A DNA stretch of 64,000 nt from Gerris lacustris (taxonomy: Eukaryota > Arthropoda > Insecta > Hemiptera > Gerridae): contig OX578283.1 of the NCBI GenBank assembly GCA_951217055.1, positions 64,076,228 to 64,140,227 of the forward strand. The letters run 5' to 3'. Position 1 is the first letter of the stretch, and every line of letters starts with the position of its first letter. Below, piece by piece: positions 37,149 through 47,756 of this stretch. The notes under the pieces were generated by a model. That model was not told the DNA's origin. It ran no database searches and saw nothing but the letters and a program-made list of their open reading frames with translations. Position numbers and translations under genes: made by a program.

Positions 37149-37223
<75 letters not shown>
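37149..37223. repeat. (AT)n microsatellite, about 75 bp
   Basis: Pure TA run. Confidence 0.98.
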
Positions 37224-37233
<10 letters not shown>

Positions 37234-37373
37234 AACCGTTTAACACTGAATATCAAGAAAAAGAAGAAGAAAACTTGAATGAGAATCATCTTTGCACAAG
37301 AACCATTTTAATACCTTTTATCACATTTTTATATTTTTTACATCATTTCTTATTTATTAATTTAATTTCATTT

Positions 37374-37376
<3 letters not shown>

Positions 37377-37458
<82 letters not shown>
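37377..37458. repeat. (AT)n microsatellite, about 82 bp
   Basis: Pure TA run; it causes the spurious plus frame at 37275-37481. Confidence 0.98.
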
Positions 37459-37463
<5 letters not shown>

Positions 37464-37923
37464 AATTTTTACTCTTTTTAATCTATTTCTCACCCTCTCA
37501 CTCTATCCTTTTCTAAATGTATACCATATATAGAGAAATTTATATGCTATAAAGCAGTATTAATTTAATAAATCATGACTGACTGTGGAAGAATTACAAG
37601 AGAAAAAAATAAATTTTACGCTGAGTTAGAAATTTAATATGAAGAAGGAGAAGCACAAAAAAAACTTTTATATTTATAACAACTTGTTGATTCGTGTTAA
37701 ACATTCGCTTGTTCAACACCTTTAGAATGTTGTAGTGTGTCTTCGATTGGTTGTTAAACTTAATATTTTTACAATGTCGAAGGATCAGAAGAAGCAAATT
37801 TTAACATATTCGCCATTTTGAAGAGACCTAGACCACGCCACCAGGTCTTGCTCTGAAAACTATGATATAATTTACGTACAAGACATAAGAATATTCCGCT
37901 ACTGTCTAATGGTAGACTTCCGG
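37459..37923. other. AT-rich unique stretch, no gene seen
   Basis: The frame at 37594-37797 (minus) has no recognisable domain. Confidence 0.55.
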
Positions 37924-38165
37924 GTACTTCTTTAGATTGTTACTCTCCTATATTTATTAAGAATATTAATGATTGACTAAATAACTATAAAGATAAAGGG
38001 ATGTTTAGCAAATGTAGTTTGGGAGAAAGGAATATCAGACTTCAGTTTTTATAAGGGGAGTAACAGTCTAAAGAAGAACATTCCGTACATCTCCTTTAGA
38101 TTGTTACTCCTCTCTGTTTTTTTTTTTTTTTTTCTTATAAGGGGAGCAACTATCTAAAGAAGTGC
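37924..38165 (-). mobile_element. Family D double-hairpin element, copy 4, most complete
   Basis: Hairpin 1 spans 37924-38077 and includes the conserved interior. The linker is 'aacattccgtacat'. Hairpin 2 spans about 38091-38164 around a poly-T. Outer ends are GGTACTTCTTTAGA and the complement of GGCACTTCTTTAGA. All four arms are present, without the large inserts seen in copies 1 and 2. Confidence 0.88.
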
Positions 38166-38193
38166 CATTTTCTGAACTCGGTGACATCGACAG

Positions 38194-38345
38194 GCGACAG
38201 AGACTTGTTTCGACATTGCGACAGAGACTTGTATCGCGATGCAACAGAGACTTGTTTCGCGATGCGACAGAGACTTGTTTCGCGATGCAACAGAGACTTG
38301 TTTCGCGATGCAACAGATACTTGTTTCGCCATCGCGAAACAAGAA
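38194..38345. repeat. 23-bp tandem array ending in an inverted copy
   Basis: About six to seven units of 'gcgatgcaacagagacttgt' + 'ttc'. The last unit is followed by 'cgccatcgcgaaacaag', the inverted form, so the array can fold into a stem. Four overlapping frames on both strands are satellite artefacts. Confidence 0.93.
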
Positions 38346-39639
38346 TTCGACAGAACCATATCCAATGGTTTCCAAAGCTTCATATCGAAGCTCATAAGCA
38401 TCCCAGGACACTGGAAATCAGTGGTGCTTCACCCGTTGTCTCGATTTTGCTGTCGCTGAATTTGCAAGGCTGTCTTAATTGTATTATCGTCACTGATAAT
38501 AATCGCGACTAGAAGTAAACTTTTGCCAACCACCACCTTAGAGATGAAATAGTTGAAAAATTCGAAAGGAAAACTAGGATTGCGTTCCGAATCACTATCT
38601 AAGACGACTGAGTAGAAACTTGTGTGTTCGGAAAGACCAACCTATACAACCGAATGCGTTCGTAAATCTTCGGTTGATTTAGCGGTAGACCGAAGCTGTT
38701 GCGACTTAATCCAAAATAAGTTGAGTCCGGTTAGGTAACCATAACGTTACCTTCATAAGTTGAAAGAATTGTTCACTTCACTGTAAAGTGAAGTGTTTAT
38801 TGTATTTTTGCTATTTTCATTTCCTTCATTCAGAAATCTATAACGCTAGAAAATTATGATTGTTTAAAACGTAAGCACTCGCAATTGCTTCACACACATA
38901 CCAAACACAGTTTAAATTTATAACCTGGTCCACCACTACCTTCCAAGAGCCCCTAGGCACCATGACACTTTTAATTCCGCCATGACACTTTTGATTTCGC
39001 CATGACACTGACCCCTTACAAACTGCCGGCCGACCTGGTCAGACATTTCGAATGCCCCCTAGGATTGACCCTTGTCTATAATGTCTGTAAATAATCGCGA
39101 TTTACGAATAACTAGAATTCAATACTGAATAAAGTCTAGACAAATTATCATTAACCTATACTTCATCTAGAATGAGCGGTTCTCTCCATTAACGATACTT
39201 TCCTGTGCTCTGCTTTTTTTCAATAATGCGTTTTTTAATTAGCTGGATCAAATTTTAACTAACTTCATCATCAATTATAAACTCACTTGTGAGTTAATAA
39301 CTAATGACGTTTTAGATTTCAAAAGCAGGTAACTTGTTTCGTCAGATTTACCACCCTGTCTGTCCACACTTCCCTTTCCTTCTTTGTTCTCAGAAGAAAG
39401 GGTTTCCTCAGACAATTTTTTTTATTCATATCCCAGGTAATGAACCTGAAACCTTCTGTACAATCATCTGAAAACTCAAAAACCCTCACCATATGATACC
39501 AAGGACAAAATGCTTGATAAAAGAAAAAAAAATAGATAAATGTGTATGAAAAGGAAGTGATTCAATAGGAAAATTACTTTCTGTTCAATATCTTTCATTT
39601 AAGGACAAAAAATGAATAGTATTTAAAACAGGAGAAACA
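38346..39639. other. Unique stretch of moderate GC with a 20-bp triple repeat
   Basis: 'gccatgacacttttgatttc' and variants repeat about three times at 38958-39010. No coding frame of note. Confidence 0.55.
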
Positions 39640-39915
39640 AGAGGCGCAGAAGGTTGAAACTTATATGGGACCAACAGTGAGCTAATTATGACCTACCGTC
39701 CAAATTTCAATAAAATCAGATGAGAGTAGTTTTTAAGATATAATGGTTAGCAAAAATTGAGCGACAGAACAGAGAGACACGGAACCAATAATGTTCCCTG
39801 ATGTCTGAAACGAATTTCTGTCTTGGGATTTTGGAAATCGGAGACCTAAAAAATTTTCGTTTTTCGGAACGATCACATAGCTTCCGTTACCTCCGGTAAA
39901 CTCGGAAGGATTAAT
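39640..39915 (+). repeat. Family C repeat, 5'-truncated copy
   Basis: It runs from 'gcgcagaaggttgaaactta' through 'gttccctgatgtctgaaac' to the tail 'cacatagcttccgttacctc' and 'ggtaaactcgg'. The head is missing. Confidence 0.8.
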
Positions 39916-40372
39916 GATAAGAATATTTATGTTCTCATCAACTCATGATACAAATTGTAAATAAAATATTATATACTCGTAGAATCAAAAATGAAGATGG
40001 TTGATTTTATTAATAGATGTAAGTACAAATTATATCATGAGGACTGATAATATCGATTATACAACATGGAATAAGTGACATTTATCAGACTTTAGATACT
40101 CTTGGTAAATTTTGTGTAAAAGTCAAGTAAAAAGGAGAATAAAATTATAGTACATTACGCGTCTAGTGTGGAAAGTAGCATTTTGCATGCGAGTGTGGAG
40201 TTTGCACCCGAGTGACAGCGAGGGTAGTAAAACCACACCAGCAAAGCAAAATACAGCTTTCGCACGAGTTGTGTACCGTACTTTATCTACGATTGTTAGA
40301 TTTTAATAATAAATACAGAACAAAAAACTTCCTATAAGTAAGTTCGTATTTCTCTTTTGATAAAGATGACAT

Positions 40373-40453
40373 TCATTCATTAGTTGTATTTTGTGCCGAA
40401 TTAATTATTTCGTGAGGCATATTATTCCCCTCATATTCGTCATAATCACTCAT
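40373..40453 (-). pseudogene. Family E ORF remnant, copy 1 (stop after 26 codons)
   Basis: The frame opens at ATG (40453) and keeps the PHEIINSAQNTTNE stretch matching PPEIINSAKNTTNE in copy 2. A TGA then interrupts it. Past the stop the same frame continues as SSLSKEKYELTYRKF, homologous to SLSRERYELTYSKF. Relative to copy 2 it lacks two codons near the start. It is a decayed relative of the 52-codon ORF at 46552-46710. Confidence 0.6.
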
Positions 40454-40539
40454 TGTTTTTCACAAAAAAACTTGATTATTAAACAAACAGCAAATTAGTT
40501 TTGTTAAATGTAAACATACTTGCTAATCGTGCGTAAAGG

Positions 40540-40595
40540 TGAAGAATTCTTCTTTTTTTACCGCCCTAGGGCGGAAAAAAATAGGAATTCTTCAG
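40540..40595. promoter_or_regulatory. Family E palindrome, copy 1
   Basis: 'gaagaattcttc...ccgccctagggcgg...gaattcttc' is a loop-less inverted repeat of about 27-bp arms centred at 40567/40568. It lies roughly 110 bp upstream of the ORF ATG. Its role, if any, is unknown. Confidence 0.7.
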
Positions 40596-40825
40596 AATTA
40601 TGAGACGCGCATGCGTAATGAATACAAGTACGTAAAGAATCACTTTCTACGCATCTAAACAGAGATACAATGTATATATTTCGTAACAATCGTAGATAAA
40701 AACTATTTAGCAAATGGTAACACCTTATATTCTTCTATATTTAACAAATTAAAAATCTAAGAAGTTAAAAAACATTTTTACCCTTCAGGCAGGTTATCTA
40801 ATAACAACAAACAAGAAGGAAAAAG

Positions 40826-40916
<91 letters not shown>
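40826..40916. repeat. (AT)n microsatellite, about 91 bp
   Basis: TA run with one CA interruption near its start. Confidence 0.98.
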
Positions 40917-40919
<3 letters not shown>

Positions 40920-41654
40920 TAAGGATGATGGAAGCTGAAACAGCGTGAAGTTTCTATCTGAGGCGTTAGTGCGTGAGTGGATGGTGATTAATAATGCGAC
41001 AGGTCCTTAGAAAGGACCTGGGTGTCGTCCTAGCTTCGAGTTTCTTCGGCTCTAACAGATATTTTTAGTCCTGAATTCTGAAGATCCGATGAAGTGGGAT
41101 GGCTTTTAGTAGAAGACATCCTTAGCCACCTTGGATCGCCTCTTAGACAAGAGATAACGGAGTAACTCACCATTGGAAAACAACTTGGACAACATTGGTT
41201 TAAACAGAGAAAATGTTTCAACAAAACAACACGAAATGGATGTTTTTTTTGGGGGAGATATATCCTTATCTAACTCTGTTCTTCTTCCGAAAGAAATAAA
41301 TACAGAAAATAAGAGATTGGAACTTACGAAATTGAGAGACATGATGAATTGCTGAAACCTTTATAGATTTATCTCTATTAGACCTTAATATTTAAGCCCC
41401 TTTTAAAAGGTATAATCTCTTTGCTTGAAATATTACACCCGTGAAAAAAAAAGATTGTCGTTAAAAATTTTGGTCCGGCAATAATTGATATGAACACAAG
41501 GTTTCGCCTTAAGAAGAGTGATGCGAACTAAAATTAAGATCAAAAAGAAAAAGGTTAGTGCTTAAGAGGAATAAGTGATAGTTAAATCAAATATTACTTG
41601 ACCTGCATTTATAACGACACTTAATAATTGTTCACAAATATCAATACAATGCAA
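40917..41654. other. Unique stretch, no confident gene
   Basis: Moderate GC. Frames at 41030-41224 (-), 41106-41342 (-) and 41173-41355 (+) overlap one another, and none carries a recognised domain. Hypothetical coding cannot be excluded, but nothing supports one strand over the other. Confidence 0.45.
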
Positions 41655-41775
41655 CAAATATCAAACGTCTTGGTAGGTTGCTTGGGATAAACTAAAAGGA
41701 TAGGTGTTGTACAAGAGGATTAGGATGGTGGAATATTGAATTCATGGAATTTTCATGGTTAGATTAACATCATGG
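41655..41775 (-). pseudogene. Jockey-like retrotransposon C-terminal fragment 2
   Basis: It matches about 110 bp of the fragment at 44664-44909. In the matching minus frame it reads FHHPNPLVQHLSF, a stop, then FIPSNLPRRL, against SHHPNPLVQLLSSQFIPSN in the other copy. The HHPNPL and RRL motifs are typical of the extreme C-terminus of Jockey-clade ORF2 proteins. The in-frame stop and loss of both flanks make it dead. Confidence 0.75.
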
Positions 41776-43415
41776 ACCGAAGTTTATGTAATAGCAGAAG
41801 TTCGGCCTTTCTTTACGTCAATGAATTGTTTACACTGTCTAAAACTGAACTTATTTTAAGATGAGATCTTAAAATTGCTACTACAAGGATCATAAAACAG
41901 GATTAAAATTATACATTTGCGTTTCATACAATTAACAAACTATTTTATACATAAATAAGTCTAAAAGGTTTCTAAATGTTATGTTTCTTACATTAGATAC
42001 AATTTTATTAACATACCCATTTTATAAACATAGTATTTTAAAATCTTTTTTTAAAAAAAAAGAAAAAACTTTAATTTTCATTGGTATCTTCGAATTTACA
42101 ATTAATTTATTCCGACAATCTATTTGCTTAAAATCCTGCCGATGTTAATGCTAATGTTTAAGTACAATAAATAGAAGTTTGCGGAGAACATACAAAAAAA
42201 AGAGAGAAGGGAAAAATAAAAGAAGTCAAACGAAAAAAAAAATGGGAAGAAGCCCGGGTCGAACTAACCAGATTATAATATATCATGGTGGTGCTTCGGT
42301 CTCAGCAATTCTCAACCTTTTAAAATATTACAGGATCTAATTAAGACGGATGGTAGGGCGACCTGAGAGAGGTGATCCTCAGACTCGAGGGGAAAAGAGA
42401 AGGGAAATATATTTATAATAGAAGGGTTTTAGAAGAAGAAGGATGCTAAAGGCTGGTTAAGGATGCATGGAAGTTGTAGTAGCCGCTGAGATAGAGGAGA
42501 AGTCGGCATTGATAAGGTCTTGCAAGACTATCTAATGAGCATGGTTGCCTTTATAAGATGGCCTTCATTTCGAATTCAAGTGAAATTCATGCCCCACGCT
42601 GTAACCGTGGCTAGGTGGACTGTCTTCAGCCAGGAGAGACAAGTCCACCGCGCTGAGCTGATTCTTGTCACTCCCGTCTTTACCCTCGGACTTTTGCTGC
42701 TCTTTTCACGAGAATAAGTACCTCTCCACTTTTAAGTTCTTTACCCTTCGACATCATTTTATTGCACCTTCCCACTTATTTCTTTACCGTCTTCTGTATA
42801 TCCTTTGCATTGAAGATTTTTTTATACGTCTCTTATATCTTTCCCCAATTCATTTATTATTATAATCTTTAAAAGGAAAACGACTTCGAAAGAGTTAATC
42901 TTTCTTTTCTTGGTCCTTTCATCCTGAGCCTTCTCAAATCTACACGGGATTTCGGTCAAATATTTATTGCTACTAATCAATTTTGTTTCTGCGCGATTCA
43001 AGTCTTAAGTCACCCTCTTATTTCTTTCTCGACCTGATAGCAAGCTGTTTTTATTTATTAAGTCAACTTAAGAGGAATTTCGACTGTGACTTTGTCAAGC
43101 ACAACGAAAAAGCGATTATACGGTTTAAGGGTTTATTATATGAAAAATTCTTCGAGGGAATAAATTAATATTTTATAAGAACAAGATAATATCCACTGAA
43201 TTATTATTAAAACATGCACCGTTTCAGCTAAATGTTAAGGACTTAGAGAAGCGCTATATTTACCAGTAATATTTTATTCAAACCATTTCTTTTAACAGCA
43301 AAACTAGAAAGACATTTCAATGGAATCGTATATAAAATATGGAAAATGCAGAATTTTCAATCCTGACAACGCTCAATTTAGCTATCTTCAAATTAAATAG
43401 TTATTTATGCACCTA
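41776..43415. other. Unique stretch, no confident gene
   Basis: Mostly AT-rich with a moderate-GC part at 42330-42720. Short frames at 42520-42717, 42665-42865 and 42983-43168 have no domains. The GGGTCGAACTAAC motif near 42258 is only a weak tRNA-like match. Confidence 0.5.
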
Positions 43416-43417
43416 GG

Positions 43418-43590
43418 GCGTAAAGTAAGCCATTATTCCCTGAGCGAAAAAGTTGGTTCTTGAGGCAAAGCCGAAGGAACCATGGTCCCTAAATCCCGAG
43501 GCGTAGCCGAGGGAATAACGCTTATTAGCTTCCGAGGCGCAGCCGAGGGGGATAATTATCGCGAGAGGAATAATGGCACTTTACTCACGA
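43418..43590. mobile_element. Small inverted-repeat element
   Basis: The ends 'taaagtaagccattattcc' and 'ggaataatggcactttac' are inverted. The interior has three spaced near-repeats of GAGGC(g/a)(t/c/a)AGCCGA(g/a)GG at about 43460, 43499 and 43533. No transposase; family unknown. Confidence 0.6.
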
Positions 43591-44663
43591 GGTACATACA
43601 ATATTTTATCTCCAGCAGGGGAAAAATACACATTTTCGCCCATTGTACAGTTTTTATTTATTATTTTAATAAATAACACTAATTATTAGCACTTTTAATA
43701 GCAGATAATAAGAGATTCAGTATTAAAAACAAATAAGAATTGGAATTATACTCAAATAGAAGGTTATTTAGATGCAGGTTATAAACAAAGATAAACATGG
43801 TCGAAAAAGCAGTATCGCCAACCTGATTTCAACAACTTCATTACATTAGCTATTCATTTTCTACTATTTATAAAATAATTAAGTTGCAATCTTTACTTTT
43901 TCGCCCTACTTTTACTTTTTCTCCCTACTTTTTGAGTTCAGGGATGAAAAGACTTACTTTAGTCCCTCTAAACTAATTCATAATCATAACAATTTCTTCC
44001 AACTAGAGATAAAAGAAAGTGTGTAACTATTTCTTGAAAACTATTGTCTAAGTCAACATAACATTTTAAAGTCAGCATTTGACTGTTAACTCGGTTTGAA
44101 AAAGGATGTTATGGCTGGAAAAAATAATCGCAAAGCTTAACTACCTGGCTAAGTGTGAAAAAGGTTCTAAAAATATCCTAACCAACAAATAAGCAATGTT
44201 TTGAGAACCTACGTGACTGAAAGGTAAACATTGAACACCTTTAGATATCTTACGTTTCACCGTTTGCTAAAAGGGATTTCAGAGGATATTGATGTTATTT
44301 TAACTTTAAAATATCAAAAATAAGTCCATAGTTTAATACTACAAGACCACCAATGTAGATTTTTTTTTTTTTTTACTTTTTTTTAAAAATAATTATTGGT
44401 TAACACAACTACAAATTTAAATTGTAACAAGTGATAGTGATATTACATAGGTTATGTGGCCGGAAAGACATGAAGAAAAAGTAATTCAGTGACTACACTT
44501 CTTTAGCAGTAAATATTGTAAAATAATTATAATACAAGATAAATAATAATGATAAAGTTGATTAATATTACTTATTATAAAGGTTTAAAAATAGATAATA
44601 ATAATTGATTGTAAAACAATAATTATAATCAGGTAATATAATGTGGGGATAGAAAGATAAATT
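43591..44663. other. AT-rich unique stretch, no gene seen
   Basis: A T-rich tract lies near 44358-44385. No shared repeats. Confidence 0.55.
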
Positions 44664-44909
44664 TTAAGATAAGAGATCTCTAGGCCATCTCCTCTTCAAA
44701 CGTCTTAATATGTTGCTTGGGATGAACTGAGAGGACAGGAGTTGTACAAGAGGATTAGGATGGTGGGATATGGATTCATGAAATTTTCTATAACGGGATA
44801 CAGTTAGATTTCGGACAAAGAGCAGATTCAAATCTTCATGGAGAGTAAGGTTAGAAACATAGAATGGAGCATTGGTTATTTTTTTAAGGATTTTTGATAT
44901 TATTTGAAA
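44664..44909 (-). pseudogene. Jockey-like non-LTR retrotransposon ORF2 C-terminus
   Basis: The last 81 residues of an open minus frame read KILKKITNAPFYVSN, TLHEDL, then HHPNPLVQLLSS and finally RRLKRRWPRDLLS before the stop. This arrangement (APWYVSN-like block, TLH.DL, HPNPL, RRLKR.WP.DL) is what is known at the C-terminal end of Jockey-clade reverse-transcriptase proteins, just before the 3' UTR. The upstream part of the open frame (to 45113) does not resemble the RT domain and has no ATG, so the element is 5'-truncated or rearranged. No poly-A tail is visible downstream. A dead fragment; similarity was judged by eye. Confidence 0.8.
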
Positions 44910-45157
44910 CTTATAATCATAAAACATATTTGAAACACAAGTAGCTACTTCTACTAATAATCTGTACAGATTATAATAATAATTTTTAATCTTCAGAAGA
45001 AAATATGAAAATACTATATATAACTCTTTATTTTGCCTATCTACTTTAATCCAGAAAATTATATACCACCAACAAAATATAGGATAGATCAAATAATCAC
45101 AAAACAAAAACAAATTAACACAAGATGATAATCACACCAAATATACGATAACAAGTA

Positions 45158-45470
45158 CAGGGTAATTACAAATGATATTCATGATTTCAAGCGTACATAA
45201 ATGTAGTTTTATTTATTGTACAAAGAAATAAAATGGTCAAATTTTAAGGAAAACTTAAAAAGTTTCATCACACAGTTACTTAGAATTGTAAATGTTCGAT
45301 ATGGGACCCCCCACCCCCCTCCCAACCTTCCAGCTGATACGTACCAAAACCAATGTAAACAAAATTTTATGAGTTTTTCTTTCCAGTGGTGCCAACTGAA
45401 GTGGTCTTAAAACATACTAATTCAGTAATATTCTCAATTGAAATCAGGAACATCATATTTAATAACCCTG
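45158..45470. mobile_element. Element N: Tc1/mariner-like MITE with TA duplication
   Basis: The ends begin CAGGGT(A/T)ATTA and remain inverted for about 35 bp with few mismatches (both arms include ATGATTTCAA / CTGATTTCAA). TA dinucleotides flank both ends (45156-45157, 45471-45472). At 313 bp with no transposase, its TIR/TA pattern fits a non-autonomous Tc1/mariner-type element. The 64-codon frame at 45216-45410 is internal and unrecognised. Confidence 0.75.
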
Positions 45471-45472
45471 TA

Positions 45473-46394
45473 TACAATTATTGGAGTACAAACTGATGAG
45501 GTAATTGGTAAACAATAAAAGTAAAAGTTTAAATCATTTGCAACTGTGCTTCGACATTAAACTATAATAATTGTATATGATTAGATTTTTATGCGGTTTT
45601 AATAAGTTCGACAAAATCACGGTTACAAAAGCCTTAAAGCATTTGAGAATAACAAGGTGCGAGAAAACTTCATCACGATTAAATATTCTTCATTAATAAA
45701 CTTCATAGAAATCTAAAATAGAATGAATTAGAAATATTTTAAGACTAGATTATTATGAATGAAAAGTTCATTTAACTTAATGATGTAATTACAACTTAAA
45801 TACTTTTTTCAATGAATAGAATAGAAATGATGATTCTTACAAAATCGACTTGTCTTTAAATACAATCTGAATAAAAAGTACGCAATAAAAAGGCAAAGTG
45901 AACGTGAATTCTATCAAGTAATATATCTTCTTTTTTTTCTGACATAAAATATTACAAAAGCGAATAAAAAGTATAGTAATGATATTGGGTTTTTAGGAAA
46001 TGAAGAAGTTGGGGGCGTTGTCTAGGGCTACAGATGAATAGTGCGTAACACGGACTTGATAAATGTACGAAAAGAAACGCTCTGAGGGGCCTTCACGATC
46101 TTTTCCACGATCTAGGATAAAATGAAACAGCACGATTGTTCTGTCACGTTTTTCAATCCGGAGGCACACACTATGAAAAACCCTCCGTCTTATAATAAAC
46201 TAACACAGATGTCTTAAGATACTTTGCAACTTTGAGAAAGGATTAGATATAAAAGAATTGTGAAAAAAAAACTATAATAGTTGTATTAAGAACAATTTTA
46301 TAATGATAATAGTAACAAATTGTACCAATTTAGATTATTATAATAAATTTATTATATCTTACAAAGATGTATCATTGTACGCGTTTAGTATAAT
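45473..46394. other. AT-rich unique stretch, no gene seen
   Basis: A GC-richer patch at about 46005-46200 has no frame or shared repeat. Confidence 0.5.
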
Positions 46395-46551
46395 AGTACA
46401 TTACGCGTCGAGTGCGGAAAGTAGCATTTTGCATGCGAGTGTGGAGTTTGCACCCGAGCGATAGCGAGGGTGGTAAAACCACACGAGCAATGCAAAATGC
46501 CGTTTTCGCACGAGTTGCGTACCGTACTTTATCTACGATTGTTAAATTTAA

Positions 46552-46710
46552 TTAATAAATACAGAAACAAATAAACTTGCTGTATGTAAGTTCGTATCTC
46601 TCTCTTGATAAAGATTGCATTAATTCATTAGTTGTATTTTTTGCAGAATTAATTATTTCTGGAGGAGCATTATTCTCCACATTTTCGTCAAAGTCACTTG
46701 ATTCACTCAT
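46552..46710 (-). CDS. Family E short ORF, 52 codons (truncated transposon protein start?)
   Basis: An ATG in a good insect context (aaaacaATGagt) opens a frame with an acidic N-terminus (SESSDFDENVEN), then PPEIINSAKNTTNELM and SLSRERYELTYSKF, ending with a short non-homologous tail just before the bracket repeat. Two other copies keep the ATG and most residues but are broken. The SRERYE..Y.KF pattern recalls the beginning of integrase-like (tyrosine-recombinase) proteins widespread in insect genomes. That is my recollection, not a search result. If right, the element is an internal-deletion derivative keeping the 5' coding end of an autonomous parent. Expression as a peptide is unproven. 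Confidence 0.45.
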   Translation of the reverse strand: MSESSDFDENVENNAPPEIINSAKNTTNELMQSLSRERYELTYSKFICFCIY

Positions 46711-46808
46711 TGTTTTTCACTAAAAACTCGATATAAACAGTTAGTTTAATAAAAGAACACCAAATTAGTTTTGTTAAATGTAAACAAACTCACTAATCGT
46801 GCGTAAAG

Positions 46809-46864
46809 CTGAAGAATTCCTCTTCTTTACCGCACTAGTGTGGTAAAGAAGAGGAATTATTCAG
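46809..46864. promoter_or_regulatory. Family E palindrome, copy 2
   Basis: 'gaattcctcttctttaccgc' and its near-complement 'gtggtaaagaagaggaatta' flank a central CTAG. There is no loop and arms are about 27 bp. Compared with copies 1 and 3 the centre differs, but pairing is kept at the fifth base pair of the core. Confidence 0.75.
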
Positions 46865-46979
46865 AACTATGAGACGCGCATGCGCAATGAATACAAGTAC
46901 GTAAATAATCACTTTCTACGCATCTAAACAAAGATATAATGTTTATATTTCGTATCAATCGTTGATAAAAATGTTTATA

Positions 46980-47565
46980 TAGTAGGACCCCGTTAATCCG
47001 AATACATGGCAATCCGGACGAGCCTTCATGGCGAATGCAAGCCCTCAACAATAAAAATTATATCGCAAAACACTTCCTATGGCAGTGGCGTTTCTATGCG
47101 GGCCCGCACTGGAACACATTGCCCAAATCAACGACGAAAGGGGCCCCCAGTTCTAAACGCTTTTCTTTTTGCTCACCAATTTTGTTTGGCGCGGGGCCCC
47201 CACCAATTGCTTGCGGGGGGGGGGGGGGGGGGGGGCAATGCACTAGCGACACCACTGTCTTATGATCATTCTTGCTAACCGTGTGCACAATGAAAGCTTG
47301 GCAAAAGCACGGAAAAATGTAAATATAATAGATGCAGTAGAATGCACAAATGTATGTTCATTCAAATTCATATGTAATTACAAATTACCTTCACTCTGCA
47401 CATTAAATTTATCCATAATTATGTGAATAGGAGTATGAATGCAGTAGTAGAGTATGTAGCATTGTATATACATACAATTTTTTTTTATAAACCTCGCTAA
47501 TCAGGAGATCCCACTAATTCGGACGATCCTGTCCCTGAATTCGTTAGATTAACGGAGTCCTACTG
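46980..47565. mobile_element. Element P: pogo/Tigger-like MITE, host of a nested hAT element
   Basis: The left end TAGTAGGACCCCGTTAATCC and the right end, complement of CAGTAGGACTCCGTTAATCT, are inverted repeats flanked by TA (46978-46979, 47566-47567). Additional 'aatccggacgagcc'-like blocks recur inverted near 47520. The CAGTAG...GTTAATCC pattern resembles pogo/Tigger-type termini. There is no transposase frame. Without the nested element it is about 410 bp. Confidence 0.7.
47083..47257. mobile_element. hAT-like MITE nested in element P
   Basis: The ends CAGTGGCG and CACCACTG (complement CAGTGGTG) are flanked by TCCTATGG and TCTTATGA, which match at 6 of 8 positions, as expected for an aged 8-bp hAT duplication. 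It contains GGGCCC-rich sequence and a 21-nt poly-G (47215-47235). Non-autonomous. Confidence 0.65.
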
Positions 47566-47756
47566 TACTTATAATCTCATCTAGTGTTATAAACTTTGTC
47601 CCGTTTTGATAAAGTTAATTATTTATTAATTAAGTTAAATATTTTAATACTTATAAAATACTATTTCAGTTAGATAAAAAGTTTTTTTTTTCTTTTATCA
47701 TATTTCATGGCAAACATTTTGATAAGAGCAGACTATCTCCCTGAATTAAGGGTATG
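47566..47756. other. AT-rich spacer
   Basis: Unique DNA between elements P and K; no gene. Confidence 0.6.

Larger units (their letters stand above)
40149..40702 (-). mobile_element. Family E fold-back element, copy 1
   Basis: The left block (40149-40281) is a long inverted repeat with GCATTTTGCATGCGAGTGTG and its near-complement. A perfect 17-bp inverted pair, TTTATCTACGATTGTTA (40282-40298) and its complement (40684-40700), brackets the rest. Inside are an ORF remnant on the minus strand and a near-perfect palindrome at 40540-40595. The element may be bounded by TA dinucleotides (40148-40149 and 40704-40705). Confidence 0.85.
46395..46971 (-). mobile_element. Family E fold-back element, copy 2
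   Basis: Same architecture as copy 1: a long terminal inverted repeat block (46395-46527), the bracket pair TTTATCTACGATTGTTA (46528-46544) and its imperfect complement (46953-46969), a palindrome at 46809-46864 and an intact short ORF on the minus strand. It abuts element P at 46980. Confidence 0.87.

Noticed and set aside
38162..38512. 116-codon plus frame with ETCF/RLVSR repeats
   Set aside because: The first half is the 23-bp array, four frames on two strands are open at once, and the non-repeat half has no domain.
41030..41355. Small genes in overlapping frames
   Set aside because: Frames on opposite strands are equally open and nothing distinguishes a coding strand.
42240..42310. tRNA gene suggested by GGGTCGAACTAACC
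   Set aside because: No paired T-arm, anticodon stem or acceptor stem could be assembled; the match is a single motif.
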